Positions 10,932 to 20,656 of a stretch of 64,000 nucleotides of DNA are shown one piece after another. A program made the translations under genes and the position numbers. The stretch's first letter is position 1. Each line of letters begins with the position of its first letter. The notes under the pieces are model-generated. The model saw only the letters and a list, made by a program, of their open reading frames with translations. It did not search any database and was not told where the DNA came from. This DNA is from Portulaca oleracea (taxonomy: Eukaryota > Streptophyta > Magnoliopsida > Caryophyllales > Portulacaceae), in the NCBI GenBank assembly GCA_029582165.1, contig CM055874.1, forward strand, positions 45,526,269-45,590,268. Reading direction: 5' to 3'.

Positions 10932-13680
10932 TAAAACCTTTAGCGTGGAACTTCCATTGTAAACAGATTGGCTCCTTTCCTAGCTCGGTCTTTGCAGTTA
11001 GAAGTTCTTCGACCGGAACTGTTGCGTCACGAGGCGTAGCCGAAACCGTTTAAGACCCTGTATAACGGGCTGCTAGGCGTGTTCCCCTGCTACCAGAGAG
11101 GCCCCGGAACAAGTATTAAACAGGAACGTTGGTTAGGAGCGTTCCGTAAGCGAGTGCACCCGGGGATGTGATTTCTTGCATTCGTCTCTTGGGCATATGC
11201 AACGCTTTTCATTAGGGATTCCACAACCTAACAGCAGGGAAGATCTTCTGGAAGCGAAATCCGATCATCTCATCCTTTTTATTGTTCTTTCGCCACTTAC
11301 AGGTCTTCTGATATGATGGAAGCGATAACAAGGGGGTGTTAGGACTGGTCTGGTTTGCTCGTTCCTAAAGGCACCTTTGGCTGGGCCGGTTCGCTGGTTT
11401 GATAGGGCAGGTTTGGTAGGGAAGCAAGAAAACTCCTTTAGTGCTAACTAAAACGTGCGAAGCTGCTCGACTGAAAGGAGAGGTGCGATAGCCACTCGAC
11501 TGAAAGGAGAGGGCTTGAGGCTAGCGCGCTCGTCCCTTCCGTACGCGCATCCCTTTTGAAGCTTCGGTGCTGATACTGCCTCTTACTCTCGTGGGTAAAC
11601 TCCTACTTGATTAGTCAGAACTTCTCTGTCTTAACTCGTGGACCTATCTATCCTCTTCTTTTTAAGAGATAGGGGCTACATTTTCTATTCCCGCCGCTTG
11701 CTTATGTGTAAATAAAAGAAATGTCAAAGCTTGAAAACTAAACTTGTCCTAGTTTGCTACGTAAGGCACCTAAGCTTGATAACATATCTCGCAAAGAGGT
11801 GCTTTCGGTCGATCAAGTATAAGTATATTATAGCTGGACTTTTATAACTGTCCTTTATACAAAACATCTATAATTTGATTTATCACAGGTGGCACTCCCA
11901 CTTCTACTGAATCTCAAACCGCTGTAAGGAAAGAATTTATTCCCCTGCAAAAAAGTATCTCCTAAGGCTGGAACAGAAGTCCCAGACACTACAACTTCCA
12001 TTAAGCCATCTTCCACTCTTTCTATCAATGGATGGCAGGGAACTTCCAAGAGATGGAATAAGGCTGTCTTTCTCACTGGATGGCCTAAAGGAACAACGCT
12101 CGGGATATACTATCAAGTACTGGAAACAAGGGAATAGCACTTTCAATCAAATATGCGGAAATCTTCAATATTCATTACTGCTCAATCAAGGGCGACAACT
12201 TCGCCTATTACTGGAATAGCGGGGTGGCTTCTTAAAGCCTTCGTGTCCCCACAAACGATAGGAAGAGTGTATTCTCCTTGCTTCCTTCTCTTATTGTCTT
12301 TTATGGCGGGGCTGGTTCTTCGCGGAACTTCTCTCTTAGCTTTGAAGACTGAGAAAGCTAGAGGAATAGGAATGATTTAGGAATTGCGCGTCACCTTCAC
12401 TTCCGCCACGCAATACAGGACAAGATTGATGGAGGCTTGCTGAAGTTTCCCGATAAGGGAAAAGAGATGTTGATTGACAAGCACCCATTTGCCAAGACCG
12501 CGCAGGCAGGGCCGGTCTATATCCATGACCACTACTTTGATTTGTCGATATAGTCAGTGTGCCGCGAGTGCTTTCTCTCTTTTGTCCAACTTGACTTCTT
12601 TCTTCCACATAGGCCCCGCTTGCATGCCTTGTGGCAAATTAGACTGAAGTAGAAAAAAAGGGGGAAAAGAAGAGACTTCATCACACAACACACCCATGAG
12701 GGCACTCCCTACAGGAATGAGAAGACGAGATCAGCACTACTCAACTAAGTAAATCCGAAGAGTTAGAAAGTGCATAACTCTTTCTTCTCTCGTAAGTTAA
12801 TTGAGGAAATCCTTTTCATAGAAGGGATCCTAGTTAAGACAGTCAGTTCAGTAGTAGCCTCCACTGGGAAGGAAGGGAAGCACCGTTTTTGAAGCAAGAA
12901 TGGAATCGTTTGATTGCCAAAGGAGTTCATTCCCCAGTTAGGGTAGGAGAACTGAGCTAGCTTTAGATCGGATTCCGAGTAGGTTGGCTCTGGGGAACCT
13001 ATTCTAGTAGAGGCGGGATGAAGAGTCGGGTCAGCTGCTATTGAATCCAAATAGGTTGTTTTCAAGCCAAGAATAAAGACTTCGCCTTCAAGCGCGGATC
13101 TAACGGCAAGGGAATCCGCTGTTTAGGAAGAGTTAATAGCACTTTCCCGGGATAATAGAACTCTCAGGATGAATGCAGGGGCGGTGGGCTAGTCTGATTC
13201 AGAGGCTGAATGCGTACTTCACTCTCTCGGGATGTCTGCCCCTGTAACTAAGCCCTAATCCACTCCTTTTTCTAAGCGCTTTATAAGCCCTTGGATTAGT
13301 TTCCTTCCTTGGGTCCTTCTCCGGGGATTATGTTACATCTCGTAAGCCGGCTAGATTCAATACAGCGGATGAGGAAAATCCAGCAAGCTTAGACAAGATA
13401 GAAAGTAAGGAAGACAGAAGGTGGGTAGCGAGGAAGAAATCCAATAGCCTGGTCACGATTCAACTTCCTATTCAAGTGAATCTGCCTGGAGCGAGCCAGG
13501 TCTGGGATCTTTCCCCATAGCCTTCTTTCTTTATTCTTTATCGCCTGGTCTTTCTTTCGTATGGGACGTGGGATCTTTCTTTCCTAAATCCATTTACCTT
13601 GCTAGCCTAAGGCTAAAGAGTTATCCCTTCTAATCAAAAGGAAACCAAGGAAAGCCGAAACGAGCGCTACCCTCAAGTAA
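10932..13680. other. Unassigned organellar-style sequence, right part of insert
   Basis: About 2.7 kb of relatively GC-rich DNA, unlike the AT-rich nuclear flanks. Short ORFs (for example 12153-12380 +, 12763-13065 -) show no recognisable family. It reads like plant mitochondrial intergenic DNA. It ends at the CTCCT junction with the GT47 ORF. Confidence 0.55.
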
Positions 13681-14411
13681 CTCCTCTCAACTGTCAAAAC
13701 TGTCATGTTCTCAACTTCTGCCAAGTTGAGGAGCTTGTTGCCCCAGCTGGTCATGGGCCCCGGGGGGTAGCTCAGCCTCATGAGTTCCCACACCATCCGG
13801 CCCGATACCAGGAAGTGGTCCCACCCCTGCATGGGCCCCCACTCGGGACGTTCCCTTAGCCACGTCACCAACTCCTCTGCCATCGCATCTATGACAGTGT
13901 TACTGAATGAACTCCCCAAAAACCGCATCAGCTCTAAGCCGGGGTAAAACGGGACGTAGATTGCATTGGCTGATTTCGGGTTGTTAGTTAAGCACTCGTA
14001 TCGCTTCATTCTTGTGTGAAAAATGACTGATCCTATGAACTGGTGCGTCGCATACCAGCTCCTTCTTCTTCCTCCTCCTGAAGGAGATTCGTTGAGCTGA
14101 ACCCCGAAACCATTGTTAGTGACATAGGGGCAGAAGTTTACTTTCTCATATAGGGTGCTGCAGTTTGTGAGGAGGTCCTGGTTGAACTTGGAGGGGAGGG
14201 CATGGATGTAAATACGCCGGCCTGAGCAGGGGTCTTTTTGGGAATGGTGGGTTTCTTCATGATGAGCTTCATCAAGTTCAACCAAGGGGGGGATTGGGTG
14301 GGATATATTGGCAAGTTTAGAGGTTAAAATGAAGGATGATAGAAATAGTAAGACAAGGGAAAGAGTTGTGATTAGGCATAGGTTTTTGTAGAGAAAATGA
14401 TGACTTTCCAT
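13681..14411 (-). pseudogene. GT47 exostosin-like glycosyltransferase (MUR3-like), N-terminal part
   Basis: Starts at the ATG complementary to 14409-14411. A signal anchor spans residues about 12-35 (ITTLSLVLLFLSSFILTSKL), as in type II Golgi membrane proteins. Then come GRRIYIHALPSKFNQDLL, FNQDLL.NC, a WYATHQF motif, NAIYVPFYPGLE, GWDHFLVSGR and the stretch ENMTVLTVER, all GT47 features. The gene-derived frame ends at AGGAG (13681-13685 on the plus strand). The last about 25 codons of the apparent ORF (to 13602) are organellar. Together with 6904-7601 the ancestral protein would have about 475 residues and no intron in the coding part. Inactive as it stands. Confidence 0.88.
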
Positions 14412-15367
14412 TCTTGATTGAAATTTCTGTCTATTTTACTGAGTTTATGGAAAGGTTGGACCATAATATACGTTGCATTATATATACAGGTGATCAGGGA
14501 CAAAGCTTGGGGGTAGGTTTCATATATACTACCTCGTTTTCTATGGGAGTTTTTCTCCTTGATCACGAAGAACATGAAACTTCAATAATTAAATCATGAA
14601 GGAATGAAACGTTAAGAAATAAATACACGCAGAACAGTGACAAATGAGATGAATTTGAGAAATGGAGAAGTTATTGTTTAGAAAATAACGTGGCTCGCAA
14701 CATGGAATTTGGCCTCTTAAAAATTCACCCGTGAAGAGTTGTAATCTAATTCGGGCGGGCGGGTCGGGTTCGGGTAGGATTCGGTATGGATCGGTTCGAG
14801 TTATTTATATTTTAGGTTTGGAAATTCCGAGCCTAACCTAAAACTTTTGGGCGGGTTCAGTGAAGTATCCTTGAAAAGTATATTTAAGGAAAACATTTTG
14901 TAATCTTACTATAATCATATCAGAAGTATTTTTCGGACATGGTTTTTACTTTCACTTCGAAGGATTTTCCACGTAATGCATCTATATTTATCATTTTTTT
15001 AATTTTTATGTAGTGTCTATTTTAACTACACAAAGAGAGATGTCTTTTCCAAACATTTTCACACTACTTGTTGCTATCAACTATTTATATATAATTAATT
15101 TGTTGAAAATTTTCATTATTAATTTCTGAATATATGTATAATGATATATTGTGACCCTTATTAAATTTATGAGGAAAATTCCTTTCATAAAAAATATAAT
15201 TTAATAACTTTTTAAAATATATTGATATAAAATAATGGATAAAGTAGAATGTTGAAAATCAATGGATATTGAAATATGGATGGGGCAATTTATTTTTCGA
15301 GTTCATGGCATTATAGATTATGGTCCTCTTCTTTTTAAGAGTCGGAAGATACATGTAAGGTTAACTA
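14412..15367. other. Intergenic DNA upstream of the GT47 gene
   Basis: AT-rich, with a short GC-rich GGGCGGGCGGGTCGGGTTCG patch near 14753 and nothing coding. The GT47 promoter, if functional, would lie at the left end of this stretch on the minus strand (TATATATA near 14490-14500). Confidence 0.4.
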
Positions 15368-16735
15368 TCAATTATTATTTACAAAATTATTCCCTATGTT
15401 ATTTATTAGGAGGGAGTTATGATCCTATTCCAACCCAGTAATTTCAAAAAAAAAAATATATAATTAGTTATGCACTTTCCTCATCACATTCCACCTATGA
15501 TCGTAATCTCCAACCAAAACAATAAAAAATAAAAATAGGATGAAATCCAGTTAGTTATATCCATATTATAACTGCAACTCCTGTTTAACTAGGACTCAAT
15601 TGCCACTCATTCTCATCCCCTCCCTAACATCCACCATTAAAACCCCCAACTCAGTTAATTTCCTTTGTTTTTTTATCTTCCCTGCTTTTTAGGATTTAGA
15701 GTCTTGGTATTTGTTAACTCTACATTGTAACTCTTGTTTTTTTTTTAATTTTTTTTTGAATTGGATGTGATGAATAGAATGTTGTACTTTGATTTGTTGA
15801 TTGGAGTTGCTCTGGGTTGTTTAAGTTCTGGTTAATAATATTCGGGGCAAATATGTGGATTACTTTGGTATTACTGTTGCTGGTTATCAAGGTTAGTTGG
15901 CTGAGGTTTACATTTTATTTCTCTCTAGAAAACAATAAAATTCTGGAAAATTAGGATTGAGAATTAGGAGTGGTTAACTACTACTGTGAATCTATATATT
16001 ATAAATGGCAATGGGGTGTGCTAAAATTCCTTCCCCTTCCCCCGTCTCTTAAATCACATTAATCAGACAATATTGGTCATTGATTTTATTTAGTATAAAA
16101 TCTACACCATTCATTAAAAAAAAAACTACCCAATTATTATTTACTAAATTATTCCCTATGTTATTTATTAGGAGGGAGTTATGATCCTAAAAAAATAAAA
16201 AAAATAAATAAATATAATCAGTTATGCACTTTCCTACTCAGATTCCACCTATGACTGTAATCTCCAACCAAAACAATAAAAAATAAAAATATGACGAAAT
16301 CCAGTCAATTATATCCATATTATAACTGCAACTCCTGTTTAACTAAGATTCAATTACCGCCCATTCTCATCCCCCTCCCTAACATCCACCATTAAAATCC
16401 CCAACCCAGTTAATTTCCTTTGTCTTTTGTCTTCCCTGCTTTTCAGGATTTAGAGTCTTGATATTTGTTAACTCTACATTGTAACTCCTGTTTTTTTTTT
16501 TCTTGAATTGGATGTGCTGAATTGAATGTTGTACTTTGATTTGTTGATTGGAGTTGCTATGGGTTGTTTGAGTTTAGGTTAATAATATTCGGGGCAAGTA
16601 TGAAGATTACTTTGATATATTACTGTTGTTGGTTGTCAAGGTTAGTTGGCTGAGGTTTACATTTTATTTCTCTTTAGAAAAAATAAAATTCTGGAAAATT
16701 AGGATTGAGAATTAGGAGTGGTTAACTACTACTGT
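15368..16735 (+). repeat. Direct duplication of about 610 bp
   Basis: 15368-15985 and 16128-16735 are near copies in the same orientation. Both begin ATTATTTAC.AAATTATTCC, continue GGAGGGAGTTATGATCCTA, and end GAATTAGGAGTGGTTAACTA. They differ by scattered substitutions and short A/T-run indels, and about 140 bp of unrelated sequence separates them. No ORF. Either a segmental duplication or two copies of one non-coding element. Confidence 0.8.
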
Positions 16736-17417
16736 GAAATTGAGGTGATTAAGGACCGTGTTTATTTATTAATTGGAGTAGTATTTATTTTCATAATTTC
16801 ATTATAGCTTTTGTCATTTAGAAGCTTTAGCCTTCAAATGACTAAATATAAATGGTGAACAACATTGTTTACTTTGCAGTTTGCTAAGGTTGGTAAATGT
16901 TATTTAGTTTGATCTGTGGAGGGGTACCCTGATGGTATTGGACCGAATGGTGTGACCAATCCATAAGCATATGCTACTAATGTTGCATATTTGAAGAAAA
17001 AGATGGTCATTTTCTCTACCCTGAAACTCTGCAAAAAAGCATCAAAGGTAATGTCTATCTTAAATTTTTCTGTTAACAACTATACTCCATATGTCAATTT
17101 TGAGTTTAATTGTTCTTTTTTCCTTTTTGATTTTTTTACTCATTGAGTACATCAAATATGACTTTGAATAAGTGATACAATTTTGTAGCAGAGGGCTTTT
17201 ACTCCAGCAACCTTTGAACAATTTTGTGTGGTATGTGTACATATATAAAATAAAAAGTAATGCGAAGTCAACCATAAATCTATATTAAAAAAAAGATAAT
17301 ATTTTTCGTTATAAATTTAATGGAAAAGGTAATTGGATGACATGTTATTACTTTCACTTATTGTTTTTCTTTGCATCCATCAATTTGTTTAAAATCATAT
17401 TTGATATTTGATTGCTT

Positions 17418-17457
<40 letters not shown>

Positions 17458-17820
17458 ACATTTATACCTCTATATCATTTTTCATTTTATTCACTTACCT
17501 AAATTGACATCGATTCGGAAGAACAGGAAAAAAAACTAGTATATTCAAAATCAAATTGTGATGAAATTTCCAAATGAATGAAACAAACTTTTGATTACAA
17601 TTCCAAAAATAAAGAATGCAATCTTTTAATTACAAACATTAGGAACTTGGGAACTAGGCGTTGGGATTTGGAAATACAGGCTGAATTTCGAATTTGGAAA
17701 CCCAGTACAACCCAAGCCCAACGTGTATAACAAGCAGCCCAAAAAATCGGCCGACATTCAACCAAGACGGCGTCGTTTGTTAAGTGAAACCGAAATAAAT
17801 AAAAAAAAAACGCGAGGGTG
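16736..17820. other. Intergenic DNA with an (AT)n microsatellite
   Basis: AT-rich, no gene seen. (AT)n at about 17420-17453. The right end approaches the 5' region of the NEDD8-protease gene. Confidence 0.5.
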
Positions 17821-18079
17821 AAGTCGAGTCTGTCTCGACCGCCATTGTTGCCGCTGCTGCTCGACCTCGCCGGCGACAAGTGTCAGCCCCGTTCTCGCCG
17901 CTCTCTAGATCTCCGCGGTCGGCTCCCAATTCTGAGGTTTGTTTCACTCTGAATCTGAATTCAAAACCTCTTTTGTGTACAGAATCTAGGTGAATTCATG
18001 TTTTGATTTTAAAATTCTATGCGTATTATTGTTGTTGCCACCTCTTTTGAATCTTGGATCTGCAACTTTACAGAATCTG
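17821..18079 (+). other. Probable 5' UTR and 5' UTR intron of the NEDD8-protease gene
   Basis: A GC-rich leader (17821-17936, CGACCGCCATTGTTGCCGCT and similar) is followed by a possible donor at about 17937 (GAG|GTTTGT) and a possible acceptor TTTACAG at about 18067-18073, just ahead of the ATG at 18080. If right, the locus keeps the native gene layout and is not a processed retrocopy. Inferred from splice-like signals only. Confidence 0.4.
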
Positions 18080-18803
18080 ATGGAGGACAAACAAGTTTTG
18101 AGGTATAAGGATATTGTGCTTAGAAGTTCAGATTTGGATGTCTTGGAAGGTCCCTGCTTTCTGAATGATCAAATAATTGGATTCTACTTTGTCTATTTGT
18201 CATCTTTGTGCAATCGGAGTGATGTTCTATTCGTACCGCCTTCTGTATCCTTTTGATTGGCAAACTGTGATCCTGAAACCCTCAAAGACACCATAGAGCA
18301 AGCAGCTAGTTGTGTTTACTGTGAATGACAATGATGATCTTGGTGGGGGTGAGAGTGGAACACACTGGAGCATACTCATTTATGACAGAAGTGTTAATTC
18401 CTTTCTTCATCTCGATACAATGGAAGGGATGAATCACAACCATGCAGTTAAGTTGTATGATTCCATCAAACAATTCATGGGTGAAACTCCTTCACCATCA
18501 GCCTCTTCACTAAAGAGTAAGAACAAGAAGAAAAAGGATGTGGCCAAACACTGTACCAAATCAGAACCAGTAACAGTTGAACCTTTGTTCAAGGAGTCTA
18601 ATGCACCCCAACAGACAAACGGTTACGACTGTGGCATATATGTCATGGCCATTGCTAAGACAATTTGTGAGTGTTATTCCCTGGGGAAGAGTGGCAAAGA
18701 TGCTGACTGGCTATCTGCTGTTCAATGGCATGTTGATGCTTCTGTTGAGATGTCTTTCCGTCCCGAGGTAATGCAACTTATCGCAGATTTGAAGAGCAAC
18801 TGA
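18080..18803 (+). pseudogene. DEN1: NEDD8-specific protease DEN1/NEDP1 (SENP8-like, C48 family), disabled
   Basis: Ulp1-type cysteine protease that processes and removes NEDD8. The open start gives YKDIVLRSSDLDVLEGPCFL and NDQIIGFYFVYLSSL. The later part holds the catalytic triad: His in THWSILIYD, Asp in FLHLDT and Cys in NGYDCGIY, with the oxyanion Gln in PQQTNGYDCG. Two lesions fall between. First, SVSF is followed by TGA (18254-18256) where the family has Trp (PPS.xFW). Second, after LKDTIE (about 18297) some 20 bases are missing out of frame before LVVFTVNDN. The coding region is otherwise contiguous, and the downstream ORF opens at 18312. An assembly error could mimic one lesion but hardly both. 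Confidence 0.82.
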
Positions 18804-19890
18804 TATGTTTCTCCCGAAGTACCCCTTTCTAGCTAACTGATACGTTTCTAGTTGTTCCTGGAATGAGAATACTTAGGGCCTGGTTGGAGAGGGAAAAAGG
18901 AATGGGATTAGAAACCTTAGGATTCTAATTCCCTTCTTTCATGTTTGGTGACTAATTTTAGGAATGGAATTAGAAACCCTCAGGATTTCCAATCCCTCCC
19001 AAATCAGTGGAATTAGAACCCTCCCAATTTTGGGGTGTTTCAAATTGATTCCAGAGGGATTGACTCATGTATTTGAAAAATTAAAGAAAAATACAGTTCA
19101 TATTGTCACTGCCATTCCCAGCCATCCTCCTCTCAGATCTCAGCCATCAACGAACCAACAGACATTGTTGTCGCCGGAGCTCCCAAATCAGGCGCCTGTC
19201 ACCACCGACACTTCCAGCGCCCAGCACAACTACCGTCGTCAAAATCGCAAATAAACTCACCTTCTATTCCCGTAAATATACTTTACCGTCGTCAAAATCT
19301 TTTGATAATACTTTACAAATCAGAAAAATTGGGTTTGATAATACTTTACAAATCAGAATACTAACTTTAGGATGAGTGACCCTCATAATCCAGTTAGTAT
19401 AGTGTCTTTTATGGGAGTTAATGGAATATGTCTTAGGTGCATCAATTAGCAGGTATGACGAGGTTAATATTGGTTCAACGAGGACAAGTGATTCACATAT
19501 CTAGTGAAAGTAATTTACGTGAAGGGCTCTTTAACATAATAACATAACTCTGGCCAGCTTACCAAAATGTTCTTTAATTAATTTTTTCCCCCCAATTGTT
19601 GACCGCCATTAAAGGTTAAAAGTTTGTATCAAAGATGCTACAAAGAACTGCATAAAAGATCCAAATGACTAAAGACAACAAAGAGACCCACAAACAGTGC
19701 AGAAACACAACATCTCACAGAAGTACAGACTAGTACTTCATAATGAATAAAACCTTACAAGGCAATAGATTGCTCCAAAAGATCAAAATTGAAATTTCTT
19801 TTTGTTTTTCTCATTCCTATTGAATTGTTTGAAGGTTGCAACTGGATCACTAATGATTTACAAACCACCACGACCACCAATAACTACAAC
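18804..19890. other. Intergenic DNA with possible MITE and short tandem repeat
   Basis: 18870-19050 has GGGCCTGGTTGGAGAGG followed by repeated GGAATGGAATTAGAAACC-like words, MITE-like in style. Around 19300-19360 the 26-base word TTGATAATACTTTACAAATC... occurs twice in tandem. ORFs here (18964-19254 and others) are unconvincing. Confidence 0.4.
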
Positions 19891-19892
19891 CT

Positions 19893-20070
19893 TGCAAGCA
19901 ATCTTAGCATCGATTTCTTTAAATTCTTGGGCTCCTTTAGGGGCTTCATGCGAAGTAAATTTAACCCTTTGGGCAGCCTCTATAACCATCCTCCACTTAG
20001 CTTGCAACAAGGCCTTTGCCCTCTTCTTTCTTTTGGAACCTTTCATGAGGGGTTCTTCAAGGTCAACTAA
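19893..20070 (-). other. Unrecognised exon-like open stretch
   Basis: Minus strand. Continuous Lys/Ala-rich peptide with KRKKRAKALLQAKWRMVIEA and FTSHEAPKGAQEFKEIDAKI, followed by a possible GT donor. The composition looks protein-coding rather than random, but I do not recognise the family and see no flanking exons. Could be a gene fragment. Confidence 0.3.
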
Positions 20071-20656
20071 GTTTTTGTCATATACTTAAAGCATAACTAA
20101 GCTACCAATAATTAAACCGGCATGAACATGGCATGAATCGGTCAAAACCAGATCGAACCGATAAAAAACCGAAAATTTCAATTTAAATTACCAAAATCCC
20201 AGTCTGACCGTGGACGGCTCGGTTCAACCGGTTTTGGCGTTTTTTTCCCGATTGAACCAGTCGTCTGAGTTAAACCTGGAACCAGATCAACCAACTTGTC
20301 GATTCATGGTTGAACCGGTCGGACCGACCAGTATGGTCCAATTTTCACAACATCAAGTGATAATTAAAAGAAAAGAAGTTACCCCTTCCCAAAAAATGGC
20401 GCATGATCAGCAATTTCAAAACGCAAATTGAAGTTTCAACACACAACTGAACGTTCATCTCCCATACTCATCCACACTCCACGGCGAACTCCATGACGAA
20501 GTCGTCGGTGAAAGACGAACTCGACGGTGAGAGACGACAGAGTTGGAACTTTTGATAGTGATTAGGCCTTGCATTGTGCTGGTATTAGCGGATGATTAAT
20601 GATCATTAGCAGGTTTGACCAAATTGATACGAGTTGGATCAATTGGGCTTAGTCCA
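20071..20656. other. Intergenic DNA
   Basis: Contains CGGTT/AACCGG-rich low-complexity sequence at 20150-20340 (repeats of GGTTCAACCGGTTTTGG type). Nothing coding recognised before the ASHH2 pseudogene. Confidence 0.4.

Larger units (their letters stand above)
7602..13680. mobile_element. Composite organellar DNA insertion (NUMT with plastid segment), about 6.1 kb
   Basis: Interrupts the GT47 ORF. Its content is organellar: plastid ycf2 fragment (7602-7845), decayed mitochondrial-type ORF (7948-8530), atp9/rps7 pseudogene (8893-9400), plasmid DNA polymerase scrap (about 10704-10931), and long unassigned stretches of more GC-rich mitochondrial intergenic style. CTCCT lies at both edges (7597-7601 and 13681-13685). 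Collapsing one copy gives the in-frame peptide [17 protein letters not shown]. This points to insertion at a staggered break or to joining by microhomology. Whether the mosaic arose in the mitochondrion (with ycf2 already captured) or by joining fragments at the repair site cannot be told from here. Confidence 0.85.

Noticed and set aside
12153..12608. ORFs of 75-90 codons in the right part of the insert
   Set aside because: No recognisable family; typical chance ORFs of mitochondrial intergenic DNA.
13602..13680. C-terminal extension of the GT47 N-terminal ORF
   Set aside because: This part is organellar insert read by chance.
20150..20340. CCGGTT-rich stretch as a regulatory array
   Set aside because: Low-complexity GGTTCAACCGG-type sequence, also seen near 57540-57640; no evidence of function.
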